Assembly: GCA_946413885.1 (NCBI GenBank)
Contig: CAMKMK010000084.1
Span: 1 to 9,398 of the forward strand
Reading direction: 5' to 3'
Origin: an uncultured Prevotellaceae bacterium
Lineage (GTDB): Bacteria > Bacteroidota > Bacteroidia > Bacteroidales > Bacteroidaceae
DNA length: 9,398 bases
The position numbers and the translations under genes are program-made. The notes beneath the pieces are model-generated. The model worked only from the letters and a program-made list of their open reading frames with translations. It was not told the DNA's origin and searched no databases. Shown one piece after another: positions 1 to 5,723 of the stretch; within the stretch, counting starts at the first letter, position 1, and every line of letters starts with the position of its first letter.

Positions 1-396
1 AAGCCGCTGACGGAACCACTCGGCACTCTTGTCGTGGAAGATGCTGGCAAGTCCCAATGAGATGCTGTCTATGTCGTGATCGAATGCAGAGTCTCGCCAA
101 GCTTGTGCATTTACACGAGCGGTTGAGTCCTTGTCGATTACCACATAGTCCAGATAGAGGCGGTATTCTGGAATGGATCCAGCCAACAATTGACCATCCC
201 ACGAGTAGATGTTGCCTCGAGTGGCAGGAATGGGTAGATTTTCCTTAATGAATCGTTTGCTTACCTTATCCCAGTATTCGCTGGTTGGAGGCAGCATGGT
301 ATGAAGGGCCGTTCCTAAAATGTACAGACCTGCCAGACACATCAACAGGAAGATGATGCGGAAACGTCCGATGGAATTATTCTTGTCAGCCTTCAT
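1..396 (-). CDS. ftsI: Division-specific penicillin-binding protein (FtsI/PBP3-like), N-terminal part
   Basis: This is the first 132 codons of a gene that continues past the left edge. The family makes septal peptidoglycan crosslinks: a class B penicillin-binding protein anchored in the inner membrane, with its transpeptidase domain in the periplasm. Visible here are a short basic cytoplasmic tail, one membrane helix at about residues 12-32, and at residues 58-72 the PATRGNIYSWDGQLLA-like segment that opens the PBP dimerisation domain (family form RGxIxDRxGxxLA). The catalytic SxxK, SxN and KTG motifs lie outside the window, so transpeptidase activity is inferred. The ATG at 396 is 8 bases after the stop of the ftsL-like gene, with a weak AAGG upstream, so it is probably translated from the same message. 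A related class B PBP is possible, but the position after ftsL strongly favours FtsI. Confidence 0.9.
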   Translation of the reverse strand, partial: MKADKNNSIGRFRIIFLLMCLAGLYILGTALHTMLPPTSEYWDKVSKRFIKENLPIPATRGNIYSWDGQLLAGSIPEYRLYLDYVVIDKDSTARVNAQAWRDSAFDHDIDSISLGLASIFHDKSAEWFRQRL

Positions 397-404
397 GCCT
401 TATC

Positions 405-869
405 TTACTTGTTTCTGTATATGTAGAATGGAGCTTCTGTACTGGGTGCGAGACTGCTGTCTCCATTCGCCCTCAGTTGCTCCTCCAGTTTGCTTTGACG
501 ACATTTCAGAGTCAACTCGCTGCTGCGGGTCAGACTGCGGAACTTCATGTCTTTCAGAGAATCACGCAGATTCTCTTCGAGAATGATCTCGCTCTGGGCC
601 TGATATCGGTTCGTGATATAGACGATAATGCCCAGCACAATGATCAGAATCACCCAGATTTGACGACGGAACCACTGCCCATCGATACTCAGCACCTTGG
701 TAAGATCCTTCCATCCCTTGATTTGTTGGTCTTCATCTTCGCCCTCAGTCAACAAGGAATTGAGCAATTGTTGACCACTGCTCTCTTCCTTGGCTTGCTC
801 CTTTTGTTGCAGGCTCTGGATTTCTTCCTCTTCAGGATTCTGTATTTTCTTGTCCTCTTTCTTACTCAT
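405..869 (-). CDS. ftsL: FtsL-like cell division protein
   Basis: The product is about 154 residues with the bitopic shape of FtsL: a charged cytoplasmic tail (1-70), one membrane helix (about 71-87, WVILIIVLGIIVYI) and a periplasmic helical segment (about 90-135) likely to form a coiled coil. FtsL normally works with FtsB/DivIC and FtsQ to activate FtsW-FtsI septal synthesis. FtsL sequences are poorly conserved, so the call rests on topology, size and the place between rsmH and ftsI, which matches the Bacteroidetes FtsL_2 type. I chose the ATG at 869 because an AGGAG lies just upstream. An in-frame ATG at 890 would add seven residues deep inside rsmH. With the 869 start the gene overlaps the end of rsmH by 8 bases, suggesting translational coupling. 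The cytoplasmic tail is unusually long and rich in Glu, Lys and Gln. Confidence 0.85.
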   Translation of the reverse strand: MSKKEDKKIQNPEEEEIQSLQQKEQAKEESSGQQLLNSLLTEGEDEDQQIKGWKDLTKVLSIDGQWFRRQIWVILIIVLGIIVYITNRYQAQSEIILEENLRDSLKDMKFRSLTRSSELTLKCRQSKLEEQLRANGDSSLAPSTEAPFYIYRNK

Positions 870-1782
870 TTTCTCCTGTTTTCTCTGCAATACGCAATTT
901 TGCCGACCGGCTTCTGGGGTTAGCTGCCTGCTCTTCTTCAGAGGGGATGATCACGTTTCTGTTCACAGGTCGCAGCATTGATTTGTTTCGTCCAAAGATG
1001 TCTGTTTCGCTCTCGCCTTTCACGTTACCGCTTCTCATCAGATTCTTCACCATGCGGTCTTCTAAAGAATGATAGGTCAGGATGACCAATCGCCCACCTG
1101 GTTTCAGTATTTCGATGGCGGCCTCCAGCATTTGTTGCAAAGCCTTCATCTCTCCATTGACTTCGATGCGGAGAGCTTGGAATACACGAGCCAAGTCCTT
1201 CTTTTCGCGATTGAATCCCAGCAGGGGCTTCAGTACGTTTGCCAATTCTCCTGTAGTACGGATACTTTGCTCTGAGCGTGCTTTCACGATGGCGGATGCC
1301 AATCTTCGGCTGTTCTTTAATTCACCGTAGAGGTACAGCACATCGGCCAATTGCTCCTCGCTGTATTCTTCCACTATCGTTTGCGCGGTCAATTTGCTTT
1401 TCTGATTCATGCGCATGTCTAAAGGAGCGTCGTAGCGGAAACTGAATCCGCGCTCTCCTTCATCCAGATGATGACTGCTTACGCCTAAGTCTGCCAGGAT
1501 TCCGTCAACCTGCTCCACTTTGTAATACATCATCCAGTTCTTGAGGAAACGGAAGTTGCTGCGTACGAACTGGAATCTGTCATCCTTCAGCGCACCACTC
1601 ATGGCATCCAAATCCTGATCGAACCCATAGAGACGTCCTTTGGGACTCAGATGACGTAGGATTTCTCGACTATGCCCACCACCTCCATACGTCAAATCCA
1701 CGTATGTACCATCAGGCTGAATGTTCAGCCCCTTAATGGTCTCGTTGAGGAGTACGGGTATGTGGTAGGTGGTACAATCCAT
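862..1782 (-). CDS. rsmH: 16S rRNA (cytosine-1402-N4)-methyltransferase RsmH (MraW)
   Basis: RsmH uses S-adenosylmethionine to methylate N4 of C1402 in 16S rRNA, in the ribosomal P site. The 306-residue length is typical. Visible family motifs: HIPVLLNE near the N-terminus (7-14), the SAM-binding VDLTYGGGGHSREIL (28-42), the acidic FDQD (54-57), the long signature ADLGVSSHHLDEGERGFSF with DAPLDMRM after it (97-125), FQALRIEVNGE (201-211), PGGRLVILTYHSLEDRMVK (228-246), and NPRSRSAKLR near the end (288-297). No key motif is missing. It starts 20 bases after the mraZ stop, with an A/G-rich leader (AAGAGACAAGAA) before ATG, and overlaps the next gene by 8 bases. It is therefore very probably part of one dcw transcript controlled from the mraZ promoter. 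Confidence 0.97.
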   Translation of the reverse strand: MDCTTYHIPVLLNETIKGLNIQPDGTYVDLTYGGGGHSREILRHLSPKGRLYGFDQDLDAMSGALKDDRFQFVRSNFRFLKNWMMYYKVEQVDGILADLGVSSHHLDEGERGFSFRYDAPLDMRMNQKSKLTAQTIVEEYSEEQLADVLYLYGELKNSRRLASAIVKARSEQSIRTTGELANVLKPLLGFNREKKDLARVFQALRIEVNGEMKALQQMLEAAIEILKPGGRLVILTYHSLEDRMVKNLMRSGNVKGESETDIFGRNKSMLRPVNRNVIIPSEEEQAANPRSRSAKLRIAEKTGENE

Positions 1783-1802
1783 TTCTTGTCTCTTGTTTCC
1801 TT

Positions 1803-2258
1803 TTAGAACGTTTCGTGAGGCTTCATCATGCTTTCCAGGTTGTCTGCCAGAATCTCAGGTTCAGCCAACAGGGTTTCAGCAGCCTGACGGCTCCATATTT
1901 CAATAGTGTTGTCCACTCCGATAAAACGGACTTCGTTCTGGATTCCTGTTTCTTCGAGATACCTGCGAGGAATCAGCATGCGTCCACCGCTGTCTAAGCT
2001 GATGGCTTCAGCGCCGGCCACAAAGCGTCGCAATGCGTCCCTTCCTTGACGGTCAAACATGTTGGTCCTCTCCGTAATGGCATCAACCTGAGCGTCCCAT
2101 ACTTCTTGGGGATACAGGATGAGGCAGCGCTGGAAGATATCTCGACGCATAATCAGTCCTTGAGTCTCCTCTTTCTGCAAGATTTTGCGGAAACTGCTGG
2201 GCACAAATACGCGTCCTTTTTCGTCCACTTTGGCGTCTATGTTGCCTGTAAATCTCAT
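1803..2258 (-). CDS. mraZ: MraZ, DNA-binding regulator of the dcw cluster
   Basis: MraZ proteins carry two AbrB-like swapped-hairpin domains, assemble into rings and bind direct repeats upstream of their own gene. In E. coli MraZ represses the dcw cluster. The 151-residue protein shows both halves: DEKGRVFVPSSFR at 12-24 and the paired DSGGRMLIPRRYLE at 89-102, each with the D-x-x-G-R-hydrophobic-x-x-P pattern. The second copy has G where the first has K, as is common in the family. It is the first gene of the minus-strand cluster, and the leader is A-rich with no clear Shine-Dalgarno, normal for Bacteroidetes. A -7 promoter box and three 10-bp repeats lie 31 to 72 bases upstream, consistent with autoregulation. 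Identity is secure; repression versus activation in this organism is inference. Confidence 0.96.
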   Translation of the reverse strand: MRFTGNIDAKVDEKGRVFVPSSFRKILQKEETQGLIMRRDIFQRCLILYPQEVWDAQVDAITERTNMFDRQGRDALRRFVAGAEAISLDSGGRMLIPRRYLEETGIQNEVRFIGVDNTIEIWSRQAAETLLAEPEILADNLESMMKPHETF

Positions 2259-2288
2259 GTTTTTTTGCTTGTTGCGTCAATTTTGTGC

Positions 2289-2296
2289 CAAAGATA
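2289..2296 (-). promoter_or_regulatory. Promoter -7 element for the mraZ/dcw operon
   Basis: On the minus strand this reads TATCTTTG, an exact match to the Bacteroidetes sigma(ABfr) -7 consensus TAnnTTTG. A TGTG at 2317-2320, 20 bases upstream, agrees with the -33 TTTG at three of four positions. Transcription would start about 20-30 bases before the mraZ ATG. The -33 region lies inside the 10-bp repeats at 2301-2330, so a protein bound there would compete with RNA polymerase. Confidence 0.7.
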
Positions 2297-2300
2297 CAAA

Positions 2301-2330
2301 ATTCCCCACAATTCTCCACACTTTTCACCA
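2301..2330 (-). promoter_or_regulatory. Three 10-bp repeats, candidate MraZ operator
   Basis: On the plus strand three consecutive 10-mers read ATTCCCCACA, ATTCTCCACA and CTTTTCACCA. The first two differ at one base; the third keeps six of ten positions. On the mraZ coding strand they contain TGGGG and TGGAG spaced exactly 10 bases apart (5-base box, 5-base spacer), the layout known for E. coli MraZ boxes (TGGGN direct repeats), with a looser TGGTG 12 bases further upstream. They start 5 bases upstream of the -7 box and cover the expected -33 element, a good place for repression. MraZ binding is inferred from position and pattern only. Confidence 0.6.
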
Positions 2331-2475
2331 TATTTTTTTTGCGCGCATGAAAAAATTTTTTTTGAGGCCATTTTTTGAAGGATTTCGTTTTGTTGCATTT
2401 CTTCGATGAAATGGGCATTTTTGCATAATTTCTACCGTTTTTACATCCTTTTCTTGGATTTTCACATAAAAAGGA

Positions 2476-2506
2476 TTTGCTGGTGGGGAATTTTTCCGTA
2501 TCTTTG
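2476..2506 (+). promoter_or_regulatory. Promoter for the peptidyl-prolyl isomerase gene
   Basis: TTTG at 2476-2479 and TATCTTTG at 2499-2506 are separated by 19 bases, a near-perfect match to the Bacteroidetes -33/-7 promoter (TTTG, 19-21 bases, TAnnTTTG). The start codon follows 20 bases after the -7 box, giving a very short leader. It points away from the mraZ promoter, about 200 bases off. Confidence 0.8.
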
Positions 2507-2526
2507 TGGTGACAAAATGATAAATC

Positions 2527-3228
2527 ATGAGAAAAGAATTCTTTTTTGCCTTTCTGGCATGCTTTTTAGTTTGTGTTTCTGCTGTGGCCAAGAAAAAAGA
2601 TAAACGTTCAGTGGTTCGCATCGAGACTTCAATGGGTAATATTCGTGTCGCGCTCTCTGACGATACTCCAATTCATCGTGACAATTTCCTGAAACTTGCT
2701 TCTGAAGGCTTCTACGATGGGACACTTTTTCATCGTGTCATTCAGGACTTCATGATTCAGGGAGGAGATCCTGACAGCAAGGGTGCTGCTCCTGGTGCTC
2801 TTTTGGGCGAGGGTGGTCCAGGTTATACGCTTGAGCCAGAGTTTCTTCTTCCTTATCTCTATCATTGGCGTGGTGTGATTGCTGCTGCTCGTGAGTCCGA
2901 TGATGTGAACCCTGAGATGCGTAGCAGCGGAAGTCAGTTCTATATTGTTTGGGGCAAGAAACAGACCCCTGCTGCCATCAAGAAGGTAAAGGCAATGTTG
3001 TCTGAGAAGGGTATAACCCTCACACCTCTGATGATTGATGATTATATCATGCGTGGTGGTACGCCCCATCTCGACGGAACTTACACGGTTTTTGGCGAAG
3101 TCATCGAGGGAATGGATGTGGTGGATGCCATCCAGCGCGTCAAGACTGACAAGAGGAATCGTCCCCTTGAGGACGTGATTGTTCAGAAGATGATTGTAGA
3201 GCAACGAAGCAAGAAAGCCAAGCTGTAA
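2527..3228 (+). CDS. Exported cyclophilin-type peptidyl-prolyl cis-trans isomerase
   Basis: The enzyme speeds cis-trans isomerisation of X-Pro bonds and probably assists folding of envelope proteins. The first 21 residues form a signal peptide (MRKEFFF..., cleavage likely after VSAVA before KKKDK), so it acts in the periplasm; the lipobox is poor, so I do not call it a lipoprotein. The cyclophilin core covers about 28-225: FHRVIQDFMIQGGDP (68-82, carrying the catalytic Arg70 and the Phe75 and Gln78 equivalents), GSQFYI (135-140) and LDGTYTVFGEVIEGMDVVD (182-200). A roughly 35-residue Lys-rich helical insert (about 144-178) sits between the last two blocks, making the 233-residue protein longer than minimal bacterial cyclophilins. 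The residue matching the cyclosporin-contact Trp of human CypA is His181. It has its own promoter and is divergent from mraZ. The start is fixed by the short promoter-to-ATG distance and the signal peptide. Confidence 0.94.
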   Translation: MRKEFFFAFLACFLVCVSAVAKKKDKRSVVRIETSMGNIRVALSDDTPIHRDNFLKLASEGFYDGTLFHRVIQDFMIQGGDPDSKGAAPGALLGEGGPGYTLEPEFLLPYLYHWRGVIAAARESDDVNPEMRSSGSQFYIVWGKKQTPAAIKKVKAMLSEKGITLTPLMIDDYIMRGGTPHLDGTYTVFGEVIEGMDVVDAIQRVKTDKRNRPLEDVIVQKMIVEQRSKKAKL

Positions 3229-3237
3229 TAGGTCATT

Positions 3238-3312
3238 CTTTCGCTTTGCGATATAAAAATTTCGAAGAAATGATGTTCTTCAATCAGAATTTTATATCTT
3301 TGCAAGCGAAAG
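3238..3312. repeat. 75-bp imperfect palindrome between isomerase and regulator genes
   Basis: CTTTCGCTTTGC (3238-3249) pairs with GCAAGCGAAAG (3302-3312) with one bulged base. GATATAAAAATT (3250-3261) pairs with AATTTTATATC (3288-3298), again with one bulge. GAAGAA (3264-3269) pairs with TTCTTC (3276-3281) around a 6-base loop. Together they make about 28 base pairs, starting 9 bases after the isomerase stop. As RNA it would form a long hairpin that could protect or end the isomerase message, although no T-run follows. As DNA it contains the next gene's -7 box in its right arm. Confidence 0.75.
3295..3302 (+). promoter_or_regulatory. Promoter -7 element for the membrane HTH regulator
   Basis: TATCTTTG is an exact match to TAnnTTTG, 29 bases before the ATG at 3332. 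No good -33 TTTG is seen at 19-21 bases upstream (only GATG at 3272-3275), so the promoter may be weak or need an activator. It lies within the right arm of the palindrome at 3238-3312. Confidence 0.6.
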
Positions 3313-3331
3313 GATATAAAACGACTTGTTT

Positions 3332-4441
3332 ATGGCTGACACATTGCTTCTTGTCTTCGCATGTTGCGCCACGGCTCATTGGATTGCAGCCGCAGTCTTG
3401 TCGCTTTATGCCCGTTATCAATCCCAGTATCTTTGCATAGCTTGGGTGGATGGCCTTTTCGCAGCCGGTCTTACGCTCTGTGCCTTGTTTTCCGAGTATA
3501 TAAGTGCTGGCCAGCCTGCTTTGATTCATCCTGTTATGATGGTTTTCCTGGTTGTAACGTGTTTCCTCCAGAGTATCTATCCTCTCAGCATCCCCATGCC
3601 TGGTTTCTTGCAGATGGGACGTATGATCAAGTATGCTCTTCCTGCCATTATCCTCATCACACTTTATGGTTTGGTTCTTCTCTTTGGTGGAAAGTGGATC
3701 GACTTGTACAGCTTTCAGGATGTGATTTCCAATCTTTTCACGTTTGACCTCTTGCTCCGCTTCGCTTTTCTGGTGCTTGCCGTTTATTATGTTCTCAATA
3801 TATTGTTGCTGCCTCGCCTGTTTGCGAAGAAAGCCAACGTGCCTCGCTATATGATTGGCTACTGTTTTGCGTTGAGTGTGGTTTGTCTTTACTATATCTA
3901 CATCACGGTTTCTTTCTCCCATACGGGTCTCATCGTCTATGTGATCCTGTTCACCTTGATAAATATGTATCTTACATTCCGCACGTTGGAGACGATGGCG
4001 ATCAACCTTCCAAAGCCTGTGCTGGAGACTGTGGTGGAGGAACCTTCTGCGGAAGAGGTCGCAAAGGCTGAACAAGAGGATTTCAACGAAGCCAATCTTC
4101 AGCGTTTCCAGCGTATCCAGTATTGGATGCAGAATCATGTGGAAGCGTGGACCGAAAGCACCTTCAACCGTTCTGGCCTTTGCGAGGGAGTAGGGTATAA
4201 CCGTCATCTGGTTCTTCAGAGCCTACGCAGTCAGGGCTTCAATAATGTCCATGATTACATCAACAGTTATCGTGTGGAGCATTTGAAGCGTCAGATCAAG
4301 CGAGGCAGAGCGACCACCATCAACGATTGTCTGGATTCTGGATTTGGCACGACGAAGACCGCTCGAAGTTGTTTCGCCAGACACGAAGGCATCGTCTTGG
4401 ATGACTACCTTGCGCAATATTCCCGTACTGAATCTGAGTGA
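3332..4441 (+). CDS. Seven-helix membrane protein with C-terminal AraC-like DNA-binding domain
   Basis: The 369-residue product has seven hydrophobic segments at about 4-26, 33-54, 64-84, 102-119, 140-162, 173-194 and 199-216. An acidic linker follows (about 230-252), then a C-terminal domain (about 257-363) resembling the paired helix-turn-helix of AraC/XylS regulators. The second helix-turn-helix keeps the family marks: a YRVEHLKRQIKRG-like linker helix (313-325), GF (337-338), F348, G353 and Y359. The usual IA pair and the Pro of the G-x-S-P motif are replaced, so it is a diverged member. Inference: a membrane sensor with a DNA-binding tail, working without a separate kinase; ligand and targets are unknown. 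The ATG at 3332 was chosen over an in-frame TTG at 3326 for its distance from the -7 box. It ends 125 bases before the outer-membrane gene, which could be a target. Confidence 0.8.
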   Translation: MADTLLLVFACCATAHWIAAAVLSLYARYQSQYLCIAWVDGLFAAGLTLCALFSEYISAGQPALIHPVMMVFLVVTCFLQSIYPLSIPMPGFLQMGRMIKYALPAIILITLYGLVLLFGGKWIDLYSFQDVISNLFTFDLLLRFAFLVLAVYYVLNILLLPRLFAKKANVPRYMIGYCFALSVVCLYYIYITVSFSHTGLIVYVILFTLINMYLTFRTLETMAINLPKPVLETVVEEPSAEEVAKAEQEDFNEANLQRFQRIQYWMQNHVEAWTESTFNRSGLCEGVGYNRHLVLQSLRSQGFNNVHDYINSYRVEHLKRQIKRGRATTINDCLDSGFGTTKTARSCFARHEGIVLDDYLAQYSRTESE

Positions 4442-4491
4442 TAGAAATGTTGGTTTCTTCCCTGAGAGAAAAAATTTTTTGAAAAAAGTTG

Positions 4492-4499
4492 TATTTTCG
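4492..4499 (+). promoter_or_regulatory. Possible weak -7 element upstream of the beta-barrel gene
   Basis: TATTTTCG matches TAnnTTTG except at one position and lies 67 bases before the ATG at 4567. No -33 TTTG at the normal spacing is visible. An A6T6 tract (4469-4480) followed by a further run of six A's lies just upstream and would bend the DNA. Co-transcription with the upstream regulator is an equally fair reading. Confidence 0.25.
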
Positions 4500-4566
4500 T
4501 GTTACATTTTCCAATCTTTTACGTCTTATGGGCAGAAGAGATTGATTTAAAACAAATGAAATTCGA

Positions 4567-5304
4567 ATGAAAACAACATTTAAGCGAATTGTACAGATGA
4601 GACGTTGCAGATTTCTGGTTCTTATAATTGCCCTGTCTTCCAGCGTTTTAGCGATGGGGCAGAAAATCCAGGAGAAGAAGAAAGCGACCAGTCCCAACAT
4701 GCCCACCTTGCGTGCAGGCGTTAGTTTCAATACGGTGAACGGAAGTGATGCGACAGACACCCATGTCCTCCCTCTTTATGATGTGTCGTTGGGATACCAG
4801 TGGATGATCAACGAGCGCAAGTGCAGGGTCTTCCTCTCCCCAGAGTTGGGCTTTGGCACTCGTGGTTGGAAGGAAGGAGAGCAGAATGAATGGAGCTATC
4901 ATGCCACCGTTCGTGCTCACACTCTCCGCCTTGTTCCTGCCCAGATCAGTTTCCAGCCCCAAGTGGGATACGATGTCTATCTCGATTTTCATGCAGGAGG
5001 ATTCATCTCCTATGACTATGCGGGCCGTTATACCAACTTCAAGGGATATTTCCAGAAAGATGACCGCATCAAGCTCAGCGAAATGGATAACTTCAACCGT
5101 TGGGACGCAGGAATTCAGGTGGGAGCAGGTTTGTGGTTTTACTACTTCAATGTTGACTTCACCTATCGTCATGGATTCGTTGGCATGATTTCTGGCAAGG
5201 ATGGATTCTCCAACAATTTTGTACTTCGCGTGGGCTATGCGTTTCATCGCCGTCCCAAGACCCTTCCTCCTGGCGTCAAACGTTCCTCTCTTTGGTATTA
5301 CTAA
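4567..5304 (+). CDS. Outer-membrane beta-barrel protein, function unknown
   Basis: The 245-residue product begins with a signal peptide: basic residues to about 15, a hydrophobic core FLVLIIALSSSVLA (16-29), and cleavage near MGQ. The mature part has alternating hydrophobic and aromatic strands typical of small 8-10-strand barrels (YDVSLGYQWMI, FLSPELGFGTRG, ISFQPQVGYDVYLDFHAGGFISYDY, WDAGIQVGAGLWFYYFNVDFTYRHG), ending in FVLRVGYAFHRR. The Bacteroidetes PorT-like / OMP_b-brl_2 type is the best guess, from pattern only. Residues 33-48 form a Lys-rich, polar stretch before the first strand. An alternative start at Met11 (4597) gives a more usual signal peptide, and I cannot exclude it. It follows the membrane HTH gene on the same strand by 125 bases. 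Role in the cell is not visible from sequence. Confidence 0.8.
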   Translation: MKTTFKRIVQMRRCRFLVLIIALSSSVLAMGQKIQEKKKATSPNMPTLRAGVSFNTVNGSDATDTHVLPLYDVSLGYQWMINERKCRVFLSPELGFGTRGWKEGEQNEWSYHATVRAHTLRLVPAQISFQPQVGYDVYLDFHAGGFISYDYAGRYTNFKGYFQKDDRIKLSEMDNFNRWDAGIQVGAGLWFYYFNVDFTYRHGFVGMISGKDGFSNNFVLRVGYAFHRRPKTLPPGVKRSSLWYY

Positions 5305-5360
5305 GAGAATGTCAGCCAAACCAAAACCTCTGTAGCATATTCAGGGAGGAAAGACTGGCA

Positions 5361-5448
5361 AAAAGACAACGTGTTGAAACCGCAAAGACAACACGTTGAG
5401 TCTGCGGGAAGAACGTGTTGTGTTTGGGAAGTTGACGTGTTGTGTTTT
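5361..5448. repeat. Four degenerate 22-bp tandem units with ACGTGTTG core
   Basis: The core ACGTGTTG starts at 5369, 5413 and 5435, and a variant ACACGTTG at 5391, so all four are exactly 22 bases apart. Units 1 and 2 share AAAGACAAC before the core; units 3 and 4 share ACGTGTTGTGTTT. The cores of units 1 and 2 are also a perfect 10-bp inverted pair (CAACGTGTTG at 5367-5376, CAACACGTTG at 5389-5398). A 22-bp period is about two DNA turns, which would put protein sites on one face; a degraded repeat array is the alternative. Confidence 0.75.
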
Positions 5449-5605
5449 CTTGGGTGACGAAATGGGGTGGGGAGAACATGAAAATAAGTAGAGCATTTTG
5501 AGCCAAAAAATGGGGTTGAAGCACCGATTTTAACATATTTTAAGCGATTTTGCTCCATCCTTGTCAAAACTTTTCCACGGGTACAACTGGGGGACAAAAT
5601 TGGAT

Positions 5606-5626
5606 GAGCCCTGTGTTCATGGGCTC
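5606..5626. repeat. Short hairpin GAGCCC/GGGCTC
   Basis: GAGCCC (5606-5611) and GGGCTC (5621-5626) are perfectly complementary around a 9-base spacer. A T-run (5636-5641) comes only 10 bases later, so it is a poor intrinsic terminator for a gene that ended 300 bases upstream. It lies outside the expected transcript of the TPR gene. Its role is unknown. Confidence 0.4.
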
Positions 5627-5669
5627 TCGCGGCCATTTTTTGAGGCAAAAATTTTTCCATGGGCAAAAC

Positions 5670-5700
5670 TTGCAAGCGTTATTTTTTAGCCGTAATTTTG
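5670..5700 (+). promoter_or_regulatory. Promoter for the TPR-HTH regulator
   Basis: TAATTTTG (5693-5700) matches the -7 consensus TAnnTTTG exactly, and TTG (5670-5672) lies 20 bases upstream as a -33 element. The ATG at 5724 follows 23 bases after the -7 box. This supports starting the gene at 5724 rather than at the in-frame ATG at 5550, which is upstream of this promoter. Confidence 0.7.
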
Positions 5701-5723
5701 CCGCAGGTTTCTATTTTAATGCG

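Larger units (their letters stand above)
5305..5723. other. 419-base gene-free region with repeats and a promoter
   Basis: No convincing gene is seen on either strand; small open frames here lack codon bias and start signals. In order it holds plain sequence (5305-5360), four 22-bp repeat units (5361-5448), a G-rich then A/T-rich stretch (5449-5600), a GAGCCC/GGGCTC hairpin (5606-5626), a CCATTTTTTG motif that is inverted relative to a copy at 5504-5513, an A5T5 tract (5647-5656) and the promoter of the TPR regulator (5670-5700). It is the longest gene-free stretch in the window. Confidence 0.7.

Noticed and set aside
477..923. Hydrophobic plus-strand frame over ftsL and rsmH
   Set aside because: It is the antisense image of the acidic FtsL-like coding strand; the minus frames have correct motifs and gene order.
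2301..2320. DnaA boxes (TTCCCCACA, TTCTCCACA resemble TTATCCACA)
   Set aside because: Third-position C departs from the consensus, the 10-bp tandem layout fits MraZ sites better, and nothing else here suggests a replication origin.
3284..4207. 307-codon minus-strand frame opposite the membrane HTH gene
   Set aside because: Its product is His/Arg/Gln-rich nonsense typical of the complement of a hydrophobic coding strand; the plus frame has seven membrane helices and an AraC-like tail.
5361..5448. CRISPR array
   Set aside because: The period is only 22 bases, units are degenerate, there is no constant repeat plus unique spacer pattern and no cas gene nearby.
5606..5641. Intrinsic terminator at the GAGCCC/GGGCTC hairpin
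   Set aside because: The T-run is 10 bases past the stem and the nearest upstream gene ended about 300 bases earlier.
5301..5675. 124-codon minus-strand frame across the intergenic region
   Set aside because: It is read through the 22-bp repeats, whose length is not a multiple of three, has no start signal or family motif, and overlaps the promoter region of the next gene.
5550..5723. N-terminal extension of the TPR protein from the ATG at 5550
   Set aside because: The extension lies across the predicted promoter and would put the signal peptide 58 residues into the protein.
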